Shown one piece after another: positions 12,200 through 23,572 of a stretch of 64,000 nt of DNA. Both the position numbers and the translations under genes were made by a program. Below the pieces are notes generated by a model. The model saw nothing but the letters and a program-made list of their open reading frames with translations. It did no database searches and was not told where the DNA came from. Source of the DNA: Heliocidaris erythrogramma (lineage: Eukaryota; Echinodermata; Echinoidea; Camarodonta; Echinometridae); the NCBI GenBank assembly GCA_025617745.1, contig CM046853.1, forward strand, positions 11,548,974 to 11,612,973, written 5' to 3'. Within the stretch, counting starts at the first letter, position 1; every line of letters begins with the position of its first letter.

Positions 12200-13228
12200 C
12201 TGCGTCCCAGAAAAAACGAAACCCTAAGCTAAAACAAAGGGTTGATGTGACAATATTATGTGCTCTATGACGATAAATATCTATTTCCCATAAACTAGAA
12301 GTATTATGCTTTTAAATGATACCTTGAGGGCATCCATCCCAACATGCTTTATGGAGCAGCAGCATTAAAAAAACACTCAGTTGTGGCGGATTTGGGTAAA
12401 AAGTTGGAAAACATTAGGATCACATGCGAACGTGACCCAAACGTAACATGACTTTCAAAACCCTATGAGAAGACTGTTTTCATCTGTTTCTTTAGATTAT
12501 GAGGGCAAGGATAATGCCCTCATAAAATAAAGGATGGTCAATGTTTTGTTGTGGGGGGGGGGGGATAAAGAAAGGGCATGTTTTGTATTGAAATGGTGTC
12601 TGCAATCAAAATGAAAAGCATTTTTTTCATTTTTCTGTGACTGAAGTTTCTTTTAAGAACAAAGCGGACAGAAAGATGATATTTTCAGAAAAGTAAAGTA
12701 AGTGGCACTTTCCATTGTCATCGAATGGAAATACAAGGTAGAAAGGGCACATAAGGCAGAAATAATATCAAGATTATGGCAACTTCCCACCTCAGGAGGG
12801 GCACCTTTTCCATCACACGATGGACACTTTTTTCATTTTTTGAGGGATATTTATTGATTGTGGAAATTTGGGAGTGTATGCCCCTGCCACTGGAAATTGG
12901 TATTGACCCACGTTTTATGAATTTCTGATTGAATGGATGCCATCACGCAAGGGAATATTATGTACCATATCTCTTAAAGCTGGTATTTTCCTTTAGTCAT
13001 TTTCGCATGTGATTATAACATCTTCACGGTTTTACAAAAATCCGGCACAACTGAGTTTTTTCAGGTCATTTTCAAAATGCTGCTGCTCGGTAAAGCATGT
13101 ACAGATGGATGCCATATAAAAACATAATACTTCTAGTTTATGGAAAATATATAATTATTCTCACAGAGCACATATTGTGGTCACAATAACCCTTTGTTTT
13201 AGGGTTTAATTTTTTCTGGGACACACTG
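12200..13228. mobile_element. Tc1/mariner-like non-autonomous element with long inverted ends
   Basis: Left end CTGCGTCCCAGAAAAAACG and right end TTTTTTCTGGGACACACTG, each beside TA, give a TA target duplication. The inverted arms extend about 270 bp: TAAACTAGAAGTATTATG pairs with CATAATACTTCTAGTTTA, and CATGCTTTATGGAGCAGCAG with CTGCTGCTCGGTAAAGCATG. The middle is unique, with a 10-G run, and has no transposase frame. A related end occurs at 45929. Confidence 0.75.
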
Positions 13229-13682
13229 TACAATATCTTTCATACAGTATGCAATAACATTATAATTTTTTTCTTCTTTCATATACATGTAACTCTCTTT
13301 TGTTTACACAGCTTTAAAATAAAAATTCAATACATTTCCCAAACTATACATATCAACAGAAAAAGTGAAACTTTACAACACATCATTATGATCATATATA
13401 GCTTATCACACTGTCACTAATGGTTTTCGTTGTGTTAAAGCATAAATATTAGAGCTTCACAAAATACTGATTAGAAAAATATGTAACAGATTAGTATATA
13501 AAAGCATGAAAAATACTGTCTTTATAAAACACTTTCCATTAATAACTGATAAAAGACAAAGCATACAATAGAACTAGTTTTAGGACTATATATTTCTCAT
13601 AGGGCACATTTCTAATTCTCTCTTGGCTGATAGGTGAATGTGCTTTGTTTTTACAATCTGCAATAATAAGAAATCAGGTGAG

Positions 13683-13845
13683 TCACATTTGCCAGATAAC
13701 AATTATAATAACAAGATTTTCAATTAAAGGTTCACCCTACTATATGGTATGTACGTGTGAGTATGCTCTAGTAGGGCAGCTATAGGGTGTATCCTTTAAT
13801 GAAAATCTTGTTACTGTTATCGTTATCGGACAAATGTGACCCACG
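13683..13845. repeat. short foldback MITE
   Basis: Inverted halves: CACATTTGCCAGATAAC and AACAAGATTTTCA on the left, mirrored by TGAAAATCTTGTT and GGACAAATGTG on the right, around CACCCTAC/GTAGGGC. No target duplication was resolved. Confidence 0.65.
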
Positions 13846-15141
13846 CTTTAAAGTCTCATTAATGTCAAATTTTTGAATGTTTGAACCTATGAATAAATGT
13901 TTAAGCTATTTAACCAATATAATAGAATGATTACAGTAAGATGGAAACAGCACAAAAATGGCATCAGTGAAATCAGTACAGATATCATAATATCACATCA
14001 CAATATACAATCTATTTCATAGAAAGACATTCACAGTACTATAAACCACTAACAATAACAGGTTTATTACCATGGAATTCACTGAAATGTAATTTCATTC
14101 ATATCATATTACAACATGATATCACATATCTTTTGTTTCAAAATGAGAACTACATAATACTAGGCCATGATGCATCTGTGCACATCCACAGGGTATATTA
14201 ATTGGAACATTTGTCAACCCCCAATTCTTTGATAATTCATAGCACCATTTCCTTTTTCGGTGCCATTAAAATTGAGGCCCTTATTCTAAATTTGAGATAT
14301 TGTTCCCTCATGTAAATGTGTTTCCATGAGACAATGGGAAAATGTCTGTAGCAATTAATATTTATATTAAGAAACCTTGTTTCTCTTTTCAAATTAATGA
14401 ACATGAAGTACGGGAAATTTGTGTTTGGAAATATTCTCTACACTGAGTGAATACATTAAAACTTTGACTTGAAAGTTTACTTGCTTCAAACCTCCTGTTC
14501 AGTGGCAGATCCATTATTGTCATCTGACTCAGATAGGGGGGGGGGGGACAGAAATGTTTGAAGAGTCAAGACCATGACATTTCATGATCCTTGGAAAGTA
14601 TAGCATAAATAATGGCAGACTTTACATTTTAAAAAGGGGGACCACAACCAATTTATCATTTCTGAGGACATGCCTGCTCTTATTACCACAAGCAAAACTG
14701 TTGTACAACTTTTCAATATACCAGGTTACTTGAAAATAATAATGACATTGGTTATAAACTCTACCACTCAATTTAAAAATAAATCTATGAGTTGTCATGA
14801 CAAAATGCCTTTAAGACCATAACCAGAATATGATTCCATAAATGGCAATCCCCCTAATCATTCATGTAGCACTGCATTTCTGATTAGCCATATGAAGCAC
14901 TTGGATTACCCAGTACATGTAACCAGTACTGTTCAAAAGCATCACCAACACATCATGGAATGCTTCAATCTCATAATATGCACAAGCAATAGAGCCTTAA
15001 ATGCAGCAATATTTATACATTCATATTTGTTAAAATAGTCCTTGATGGAAAACTAAAGTCAATTAATACAAAATACAAACTTTCATACATTACGTTGCAC
15101 ATGGTATTTGGTGTTTCTATATTCTATGTCTTAATTGTTGG
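13846..15141. other. no gene seen; likely BLOC1S6 3' flank
   Basis: AT-rich sequence with one 10-G run (about 14537-14547). Part of it is probably the 3' UTR of the minus-strand BLOC1S6 gene, but I cannot place a polyadenylation site with confidence. Confidence 0.4.
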
Positions 15142-18100
15142 CTACCTATGAGGTGCTGTCTTGGTTGCTGAAGATGTATTCGGTCTTTTTGCTGTGAGTT
15201 TTCTGTCCTCCTCTATCTCTCTTTCCCTCTGTTGTTCCTTCTCTAGATTCTCCTTCATTTTCTGTTGCTGTAACTTTAAAGCTCGTCTCTGAAGAGAGAC
15301 AGAGAGTAAGAGAGAGAAAGAGAGAGAGAGAGAAGAAGAAGTAACAGTTTAAACAAAACCAAATGAAATTCTAACGAATGAATAACATATGGTATTAATT
15401 TACTATTTTCTTGATGTCTAACTTCCATGTATAATGCATTTTAACAAACAATATTGTAGAATATTCACATTCTCCAAGGCATCAAGGAGGCACCAGGGAA
15501 TTCCATCTCATGACAGATGTCCTTGTTTTGGCTCTTCAATCTACAAAATGTTATATGAAAGAAGAAGATGAACAATATTTGTATAAACATAGTGAATCTT
15601 GGCTAAGAGACAAAACATACCTTCAACTTGCTTGACTTTTCATGTAATGATGTCATCTCCTTTTTGATGGCTGTTAATTTGCTGTGGTACACCTTGGCTT
15701 CCTGCATCTGTAAATTACAGATAATAAACAAAAGGTTTAGTTTTCAAAAATAATAAAGAGCTATGGCTTAAAGGAGAATGAAGGTCAAAACATCGTAATC
15801 AAGCGTTTACAAACTAAAATTGTACTTGTTTGAATGATCCAAACATGTCACAAATCTGATGTACCATATTTGAGTAAATTCAATCTTAAAACATGGACTT
15901 GCGACGATCTGGCACGGACATGGGCGCCGCCATGTTATGCCGAAAGTGACGAAATTGCGCTATAGTGTGTGATGGGCTGTTACCATTCATAGCTATCATT
16001 CAAAATTATGTCTCTACAAAACGTGTACAAAATATAATTTAAAGCAGATCTGTATCTAAAAATATTGAAAAACTGTAATTTACGTATTTAAAATGAAATA
16101 AAAATAGTGATAACACCAATACAATTAATATTACGCTGATTTGTAGATTATCAAATAGACCTGTTTCTTAATGTTTCAAATGTCACTATTATGAACATGG
16201 CGAACAAAGAAGCGGACAAAATATACAGCTCCTCATTGTACCTCCCACACTTGTTCTGGTAGACAATAGAACATCCCTCCACTGCTATTATGTAAAAGTA
16301 TGTAGAACAGGTGTCACTTGCATATTCACCTGTTCTACTTATTTTATACAATAGCAATGAAGGGATGTTGTTTTGTTACCAGAACAATTGTGGGGGGGTA
16401 CAATGAGGAGCTGTATATTTTGTCTGCTTTCTTTGTCATCGTGTTCATAGTGTGTATGGATGTTTTTTTCTCCGAGGACCTAGTGATGAGTTATTCCATT
16501 CACCTACTATTATAAATACACTTGAAATCCAGCTTGCAACATTAGTTGTTGCTACGTTGGGCATGCTCTGGTATGCAAGCTATGGAGTTGTCATTAGCAA
16601 CCTTTGTCAAAAAGGTATGCATACAATTATCTGTAAACAGGTCTATTTGATAATCTAAAGATCAGTGTAAAATTAATTGTATTGTTGTTATCACTATTTT
16701 TATTTAATTTTAAATACGTAAATTACAGTTTTTCAATATTTTTAGATACAGATCTGCTTTAAATTATATTTTGTACACGTTTTGTAGAGACATCATTTTG
16801 AATGATAGCAATGAATGGTAACAGCCAATCACACACTATAGCACAATTTCGTCACTTTCGGCATAACATGGCGGCGCCCATGTCCGTGCCAGATCGTCGC
16901 AAGTCCATGTTTTAAGATTGAATTTACTCAAATATGGTACATCAGATTTGTGACATGTTTGGATCATTCAAACAAGTACAATTTTAGTTTGTAAACGCTT
17001 GATTACAATGATTTGACCTTCATTCTCCTTTAATACTAATTGATTAACAAACTAAACAACACCTTGTCACAAATCACTTGTATCTGAATATATTATATAG
17101 TCATAATTATTCCAGATTTTCCCCAACAACAGCCAGATTTAATGGAGTTTCTGCTTGTATAATTTGTATAAGTATAAATGAATAAGTAAATGAATTTTCA
17201 TAAACATATAATCATAAATAAGCACTTTCGTATGAACGCTTGCACAACAAAGTATCAAATATCACAGAGCATTGATTACTTACCATCTTTGTAAGATCAT
17301 CAACTACCTTGTTCTCTGAAAATTTTCTGTTTTCTTGCTGAAGAGTTTCAATCAAAAGAACCTGGTTTCTCCTGACAAATGAAGGCAAAACAAAAGTATT
17401 GTTTACAAACACATATTCGATGTTTTGTTTCTCTGACGGTTTTAATCACATAATTGCAGTTTTGAGGTGATAAAACATGGGCCGTGCTTCTTAAAACTTG
17501 TCATCAATGACAACTTGCAATAACTGTTATAAGCTACTGAAATCCTTGCATCTGATTGGCTGAGAGCAAATTTGTAGGTAAAAATCACTGAAAAGACCGC
17601 CCCGCTGGAGTCATTAGGATGTATGGATGTGTACTCATATATAATACAGTTCTAGCTGATCAATATCATAAATGTTGGTATTGCTGCAATGGAGAATCCC
17701 ATGGGGTGTGATTTTGCAAAGTCAGACAAGTCCTATTGGTTAACAAGTAACATCAGGTTCAGCTGTCTCCCTTTACTTTTCTTTACAGAAAATGAAATAA
17801 ATAAATATCCCTGCAATATAGTACTATAACAGAAGTTTAGTGTCTTGCATAAAACTAGAATCTAGCAAGACTACACTTGTTTCTTAGGTAAAACATAACT
17901 CCCTCAGCAGGCCGATCCTCAAGATGTTGTGTATATGCATGATAGAGAAGTTACTTACGTTAGCTCTGTAAGTGACTCTTCATGTTTCTGGAAGTGAGGG
18001 AGCATAGCATCTAGTAAGCCCTGGGTAAGGTGATCTATACAAGTGTCCGGAATGCGAAGAATCTCTGCCTCTGCACTACTGTCCTCCTCAACTCCTGAAT

Positions 18101-18753
18101 CATATAAATATGAAGTAAATGGTTACACTAAAAATTATACATGACTTAATAGCAAAAACCGGCAAATGTACAGTACTCTCATTGATAAGCAAACGTTTCA
18201 ACTTTGAGAAGTAGTTTTAATAGGGTTTCAACTAAAAAGTAAAATTGATCGCCCAATAACTTTATTTAAACAAAGGTACAGCTCATAATGTGTGAGTGTA
18301 TAAAGAAACTGGATCCAGAGTGTGACAATTAGGCAGACAGCTGGTTTACATCTTTTATCCATTAACATTTTCAAAGATTCCATAACTGCCTACCTTGCTC
18401 AGCATATTAGCTTGTTGATGTCTAATGGGCAGCAAACAGCAAAATGTTTATCGACATTAGGAATCATATTTATCAATGTATCTGTACAAAGATACATTAT
18501 ATGGACACTGCAAAACATAAGGAACCTATAGGCAGGTACAAATTATTCATGATGCTCCAAGGTTCTTGGTGACCATGGAATCATCATCTGTTCCTTAATG
18601 TGATTGTAAGATACCTTTAGGATCCATCTGTGCTACATGCTCCTTCTGGCTTTCATTGCATTCCCCTGCCTCTGATTTCTCCTGGATATCTATGGAAGGA
18701 TCTACTGATGCCTGAGGAACATCTTGCTGCTCCTGGTAATTAGAGGTTGCCAT
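15142..18753 (-). CDS. BLOC1S6: BLOC-1 subunit 6 (pallidin), complete
   Basis: Pallidin is a coiled-coil subunit of the BLOC-1 complex, which sorts cargo to lysosome-related organelles and binds syntaxin. Coding exons: 18615-18753, 17959-18094, 17284-17371, 15621-15707, 15142-15288; 597 bp, 198 residues plus stop, all phases consistent. Human pallidin has 172 residues; the extra length is a polar N-terminus (MATSNYQEQQDVPQ...). Family stretches are plain: LTQGLLDAMLPHFQK, NQVLLIETLQQEN, AKVYHSKLTAIKKEM, LHEKSSKLKRRALKLQQQKM and the charged tail EQQREREIEEDRKLTAKRP. A strong acceptor (TTTTTTTCTTCAG) sits 10 bases before the ATG, so an upstream non-coding exon must exist; I could not locate it. 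The third intron (15708-17283) holds a foldback element with a second transposon inside. Confidence 0.94.
15772..17029. mobile_element. TTAA-flanked foldback element with ~395-bp arms
   Basis: The element is bounded by TTAA at 15768-15771 and 17030-17033. The left end AGGAGAATGAAGGTCAAA mirrors the right end TTTGACCTTCATTCTCCT. The arms (about 15772-16166 and 16634-17029) match closely, including TGGGCGCCGCCATGTTATGC and GACTTGCGACGATCTGGC. The loop is occupied by a CACTA-type element (16184-16452). It has no coding frame and lies in a BLOC1S6 intron. Confidence 0.85.
16184..16452. mobile_element. CACTA-type MITE, copy A (nested)
   Basis: The element starts CACTATTATGAACATGGCG and ends GTTCATAGTG, with TGT duplicated at 16181-16183 and 16453-16455. 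It is itself an inverted repeat: GACAAAATATACAGCTCCTC pairs with GAGGAGCTGTATATTTTGTC. It has no coding capacity. CACTA ends plus a 3-bp duplication are the signature of the CACTA/EnSpm superfamily. Confidence 0.82.
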
Positions 18754-18838
18754 ACTTCAACTCTGAAGAAAAAAATGGTTGTGTATGATGTAGTATTCAA
18801 AAAGTTCAAAAATTAGCCAAATTTGTATTTTTTGTTAC

Positions 18839-19970
18839 TTGAATGTACAAATGAATGCACACATGAGGTACACACTAAATAATAAAATGCAAAATATTAC
18901 ACATTACGAATTTCATTCTTATCAAGAGAACTATTTTCATCTGACTTTTGTCTTTATGTCTTCTTGTGTATTTTGCCACAGCCCTCAAAATTTACCAATC
19001 GATAAATTTAAAGAAACTATCTAATCAACAAAGGAAAATTTAACTGAAAAAAAACCTGACACACAGGCTAAAGTAAGTGTGCAATCTCAAAACTTACTAT
19101 ATGTACTTAAAGCTAAATGCATAGCAAAACTGGTTTTACAGATGATTTTGAGTTCTGACATATATACAACCATGGAAAAAATTATTAGACCAAGAATGGC
19201 TACTGAAAGTGTTATATTTGTGGTAAGAAGGAAATAAAATATAAAACCAAGGTACAATTGCTGGAATTTGTTATTCATTCAATGAAATACAAAGACAAAT
19301 CATTTCCATTAGTTTGAATGCATATTATATTACCATTATTAAAGAAGCTTGTTCTAATAATTTTTTCCAGGGCTGTATGTATGTACAAAAATGTATCAAA
19401 GATATAAATCTATTAGGGTCTCTTCATAAACCCAAAAGTCAGTTTATTTTGTTTGGCCAATAGTTTATAGACAGCGTCTCAATTGACCATATTCCCCTCA
19501 TCCTCCACACACATTACAAGGCAAATACAGGCCTTGTGATAAAGTTGGAAGCTATACATGTATACTGTCTTCCCTCTCAAGAAGCGGTTTGTGAAGGCAG
19601 CAGAAGGATTATTTTCATCTCACAGCTCTACATGTATATTAATGCAAAATATGTCTGCAAAGATTCTTGTCCACAATCACGTTAAGATCATGATAGTCAG
19701 TGAGAATGTCAATAATCAAATGCATATGGTCCAGCTAGTTGATTTCAACGATCACACAAAATTATGGAAAGCTTATTTATGTCTTGACCAACAAACTTGC
19801 CAAGATAGGGGCAATCATGTTGTACAGGGCATCATCATCATGCAATCACACTTATCACATCCAATTGCATGTAGATCTATGACAAAATAAAGATTCAGGA
19901 TTCAAGATTTATTGTCCATATATAAAATACAGATGCTTTATTTTGTCAAATATAGGTCTACATGCAATGA
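18839..19970. other. no gene seen
   Basis: AT-rich DNA upstream of the BLOC1S6 start exon, probably inside its first (non-coding) intron. The 110-codon open frame at 19558-19890 has no family signature and no splice context. Confidence 0.5.
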
Positions 19971-19974
19971 TTAA

Positions 19975-20424
19975 AGGCCAAGTCCACCCTAATATCAAGT
20001 TGATTTGAATAAATGGAGTAAAATTAAACAAGCGTTACAGTGAAAATTTCACTGAAATCGGATGTAAAATAAGAAAGTTACGGCATTTTGAAGTTTTGCA
20101 TTATTTCATGAAACAGTGATATGCATAGCATGGGCGGTATGCAAATGAGTGAACCGATGATGTCACACACTCACTTTTCCTTATGTATTTTATTATATGA
20201 AATTTCAAATATTTCAATTTTTATAGATGTGATAATAAAGAATCCCTTCCTTGTATGAAAATAAGTTACAATAATGATGATTTTACATGTTCCATATATA
20301 CGTATGGAGTCAAACCATGTTTTACATTATTGAAGCAAAAAAAATGAAATATATGATATTTCATATAATAAAATACATAAGGAAAAGTGAGTGCATCAAC
20401 TTGATATTAGGGTGGACTTGGCCT
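19975..20424. mobile_element. TTAA-flanked MITE (450 bp), GGCCAAGTCCACCC family
   Basis: The element lies between TTAA at 19971-19974 and 20425-20428. Left end AGGCCAAGTCCACCCTAATA and right end TATTAGGGTGGACTTGGCCT are exact inverses, and ATCAAGTTGAT extends the match. The inner part also folds (ACTTTTCCTTATGTATTTTA against TAAAATACATAAGGAAAAGT). Related partial copies lie at 43200-43310 and 63804-64000. Confidence 0.85.
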
Positions 20425-20487
20425 TTAAGAGATACTACTTGCCAAATGACAAAGCATGTCAATACCCACATATAGCACATTCAGGAG

Positions 20488-21065
20488 TAACCCCAGGGAG
20501 CTCCAACGCTGCGCGTTGGAGCCCCAGGTACAAATATCCAAAGTCGTCCTCGCCCATTTTATGGCTAATCGCATCGCTTAATTTCGGCAGGTAAGATAGA
20601 AATTTGTACTTACACTTCAAGAGAATTACTGTAACTATCTAGCAGGCTCTTTGATTTTACGATTTAACGATTGTTTTGATGAAAAAAATGGAATTTCCTC
20701 GCCGAGCCGATCTTTTCCCTGTACTGTACCGTCGATTCAAATGACTCGATCGCACTGTGTGTAATGTACCGTATACCGTCGCTGACTCGATCACACAGTG
20801 CGATCGAGTCATTTGAATCGACGGTACAGTACAGGGAAAAGATCGGCTCGGCGAGGAAATTCCATTTTTTTCATCAAAACAATCGTTAAATCGTAAAATC
20901 AAAGAGCCTGCTAGATAGTTACAGTAATTCTCTTGAAGTGTAAGTACAAATTTCTATCTTACCTGCCGAAATTAAGCGATGCGATTAGCCATAAAATGGG
21001 CGAGGACGACTTTGGATATTTGTACCTGGGGCTCCAACGCGCAGCGTTGGAGCTCCCTGGGGTTA
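20488..21065. mobile_element. near-perfect 578-bp foldback element with 9-bp target duplication
   Basis: Two 274-bp arms (20488-20761 and 20792-21065) are inverse copies around a 30-bp spacer; their equal lengths show no indels, and I found no mismatch where I compared them. The tips are TAACCCCAGGGAGCTCC and its inverse. Just inside each tip is a small palindrome, GCTCCAACGC/GCGTTGGAGC. ATTCAGGAG flanks both sides (20479-20487 and 21066-21074), a 9-bp duplication as in Mutator-like elements. The arms' matching open frames are shadows of the palindrome. Near identity suggests recent insertion or arm conversion. Confidence 0.88.
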
Positions 21066-21424
21066 ATTCAGGAGGAGATTGAATAACAAAATCATTCAAT
21101 TTTACGATATTGAAACTCATTTTTGTACAATAATGCTCAGTTTTTCTAAACGCTTTCTCTGTGCTTACACATTGTGTAGGCATGTAAGGCTCCAATTTTG
21201 GTTGTGTGGCCTGATCAACCGCTCACATAGAGCCGTGCGTACAATGCTATATCCCTGTGGTAGAGATTAATGTGTTGTATGCAGTAGTACAGCAATTGGG
21301 GGCAGCTGTCATGGCTGTCATGTGCTTTCACCATGACCATATTTATTGGTTCAGGAGTAGATTCTACAACTACGAGGTTATATTTTAACATCGTACATTG
21401 GATGAGTGGTACAGTACCGTACCT

Positions 21425-21560
21425 ACTCACAGAACCCTCACTATATGTGTTGTGTCAATTTTGTCGGCAGTCACGACCTCTAAGTTGAAGAGGTAAAACA
21501 CCTAGATCATGTAGGCCTAGATCTAATTTATTCAGCAAATATTGAGAAAATACTCCCTTC
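21425..21560. repeat. dispersed repeat, copy 1
   Basis: Shares a direct, diverged ~130-bp match with 45483-45605: CACAGAACC, TGTGTCAATTTTG, GGCAG.CAC.ACCTCT, AGTTGAAGAGGTAAAA, AGCAAA, TTGAGAAAATA, TTCTACAT. Each copy lies upstream of a minus-strand gene (BLOC1S6 and NWD1). Confidence 0.6.
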
Positions 21561-21574
21561 TACATGTTAAATTT

Positions 21575-22290
21575 AAAGGGATACGATACTCAACCGCAGA
21601 TTGTGGACGTTTTAATGTCGCGAGAGGGCACCGTGATCATTAACTGATCATGCCGTTGCCCCGTCATTGCCCGTGGGGGCACAAACTTTGGACAGACTGA
21701 TATTTTGATAATATTAATTATATAATATAGGCCTATGTGTGAGTGTACCGTAGGCGTAGTTGACTACCAGTGTTTTGATTTCATATAAAACATTATGAAC
21801 TATTCACACTGACTGAGCTGGGTCGACCCCGGGTCACTGGCTAGCAAACAATATTTCATGTAGTTTACAGATCATGACAATTGAGTGACAATATTTGTCG
21901 TTCACCGGCACTGCGGGCATGCCATCACATGATCACCCCCGAAGAGACGGGGAGCGCGGAGGCTTGTGATCCGCTCAGTAAGAATTCTGGATATCGAATG
22001 AGAAAAATATTAATTTACGATTACATACAATATGCTATCACTCAATTTTTTATCTTTTTCAGTCATAGTTTTCTTACCTCCTAGTTTACCGTCTTCTCTC
22101 TGGTCATGCCACTCTGTTTTTTCCAAATTTCAAAACGTATTCGACACTCTAATACAAGTTGGTGCGAACAACAACGAAAGGGTGTAAGGCTACATGAATA
22201 TTTATGACATGACGTCACGTGGTGTACAGCCAAAGATCACATCCAAATGAGCATAAATTTGTTTTGACAAGCAATATTGTCATATTTAAG
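21575..22290. other. GC/CpG-richer stretch upstream of BLOC1S6
   Basis: This stretch has more CpG than its surroundings (GTCGCGAGAGGGCACCG, GGTCGACCCCGGGTC, GAGACGGGGAGCGCGGAGG) and a TGACGTCACG CRE-like site near 22211. It could be the BLOC1S6 promoter region and its non-coding first exon; this rests on position and base composition only. Confidence 0.3.
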
Positions 22291-22992
22291 ATCTAATATA
22301 TAAAAGTGAAGTATTGAAATCGTTAAATTTTAATCTTAGAGGAAAACTTGTATAAGTGCATTATAGTTTACTGAAAAAGGCCTAATCTCATCAAGAAAGG
22401 AAAATGTTAAGAGAGAGAGAGAGAGAGAAAAGAAAAGAAAAATAAAACCTGAGGATATTATTCTGAGAGCTATGTTATCTAATCTTTTACTTTAATAAAA
22501 ACATTTTAATTGTCAAAGCAAATACATTGGGACAAGTCATTAGTTAATGTCTACACAAAGCTAGCTGAAAGCATCAATATTGGCAATAATAATTTCGTGC
22601 AGTCACGGTTTGTTATAACAAAATTATATTTTCTTTTATAAAGAAAACATGGCTCAGGATGCAGCTGTAGTGAAAATGATGTAGCAGTGTGCACCAGATC
22701 TGCATTTTTCAAGTTCTTTTCCATTCTAAACAGAATCAAATAGCATTTCAGTTTGTAAGAATATGTTAGAGGATTTTAAAAATGTCAAAATTAGAGGACT
22801 AGATTTCAGTGACTTATTATGTGTTGCTTCATCTCCATTGTCATGAATAGACCTATAAATTTTAAGAGCACTTTTATGGCTCCCCATACAAATACAAATG
22901 TATGCTGACCCTCTCAACATTGGATTTAGTTTCTAATGTTTTCTAATTTGCAAAGTCTTATGCACAACTAAACCAGTGCAAGGCATTCTTAA

Positions 22993-23568
22993 AGGAAAAT
23001 CTAACCTTAATAGTACGTTGTTCTGACACAAAGAGGAAAAATCAGAGAAGCAGATTGGTAAAAGTTTGAACAAAATTGGACAATCATTAAGAAAGTTGTG
23101 AATTTTGGAACGTTGTAATCACTATAGATATGGGAATTTCAAATTGGCCGAATTGGTAATGTCACTGTGATGTAGTGGCGGACAACTCCCACATTTGCTC
23201 CAACACACAAAATGATGAAAATTCATTTCTTTCAAAAAGTATTACTCAGAAGGATCTTTATCTTTTATGAGGACCTATAACAATATGTCATCTACAATAT
23301 ATTTTGAGTACTGCCCCAAGGGAAAAGGTGCTTCAGAGAAAACCCAAATTAATACTTTTGTGTTTGACAAACGGAAGAATTGACCACCAGTATGTCACAA
23401 TTGACTCTCCAAATTGCCAATTTGAGATTCGCATAGATTTAGTGATCTTATTTTTCAAACATCCATAAATTTCTTATTCCATGTCTGATTTCTTTTAAAC
23501 TTTCATCAACCCATTTTTCTTACTTTTCTGCTTTTACATAAATCATCTTATTAACAAGGTGTTCCCCT
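22993..23568. mobile_element. TTAA-flanked diverged MITE (576 bp)
   Basis: TTAA lies on both sides. The left end AGGAAAATCTAACCTTAATA resembles the inverse of the right end (TTATTAACAAGGTGTTCCCC). The following 70 bp of each half also resemble each other in inverse orientation (AAGAAAGTTGTGAATTTTGG against CATAAATTTCTTATTCC). It is older than the other TTAA elements here. Confidence 0.6.
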
Positions 23569-23572
23569 TTAA

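Noticed and set aside
16318-16658. Hydrophobic plus-strand frames suggesting a membrane protein
   Set aside because: They overlap the CACTA MITE and foldback arm; the same residues recur wherever the MITE is inserted.
20391-21195. Two frames sharing the same C-terminal 30 residues
   Set aside because: They are the two arms of the foldback element read in opposite directions, not a gene pair.
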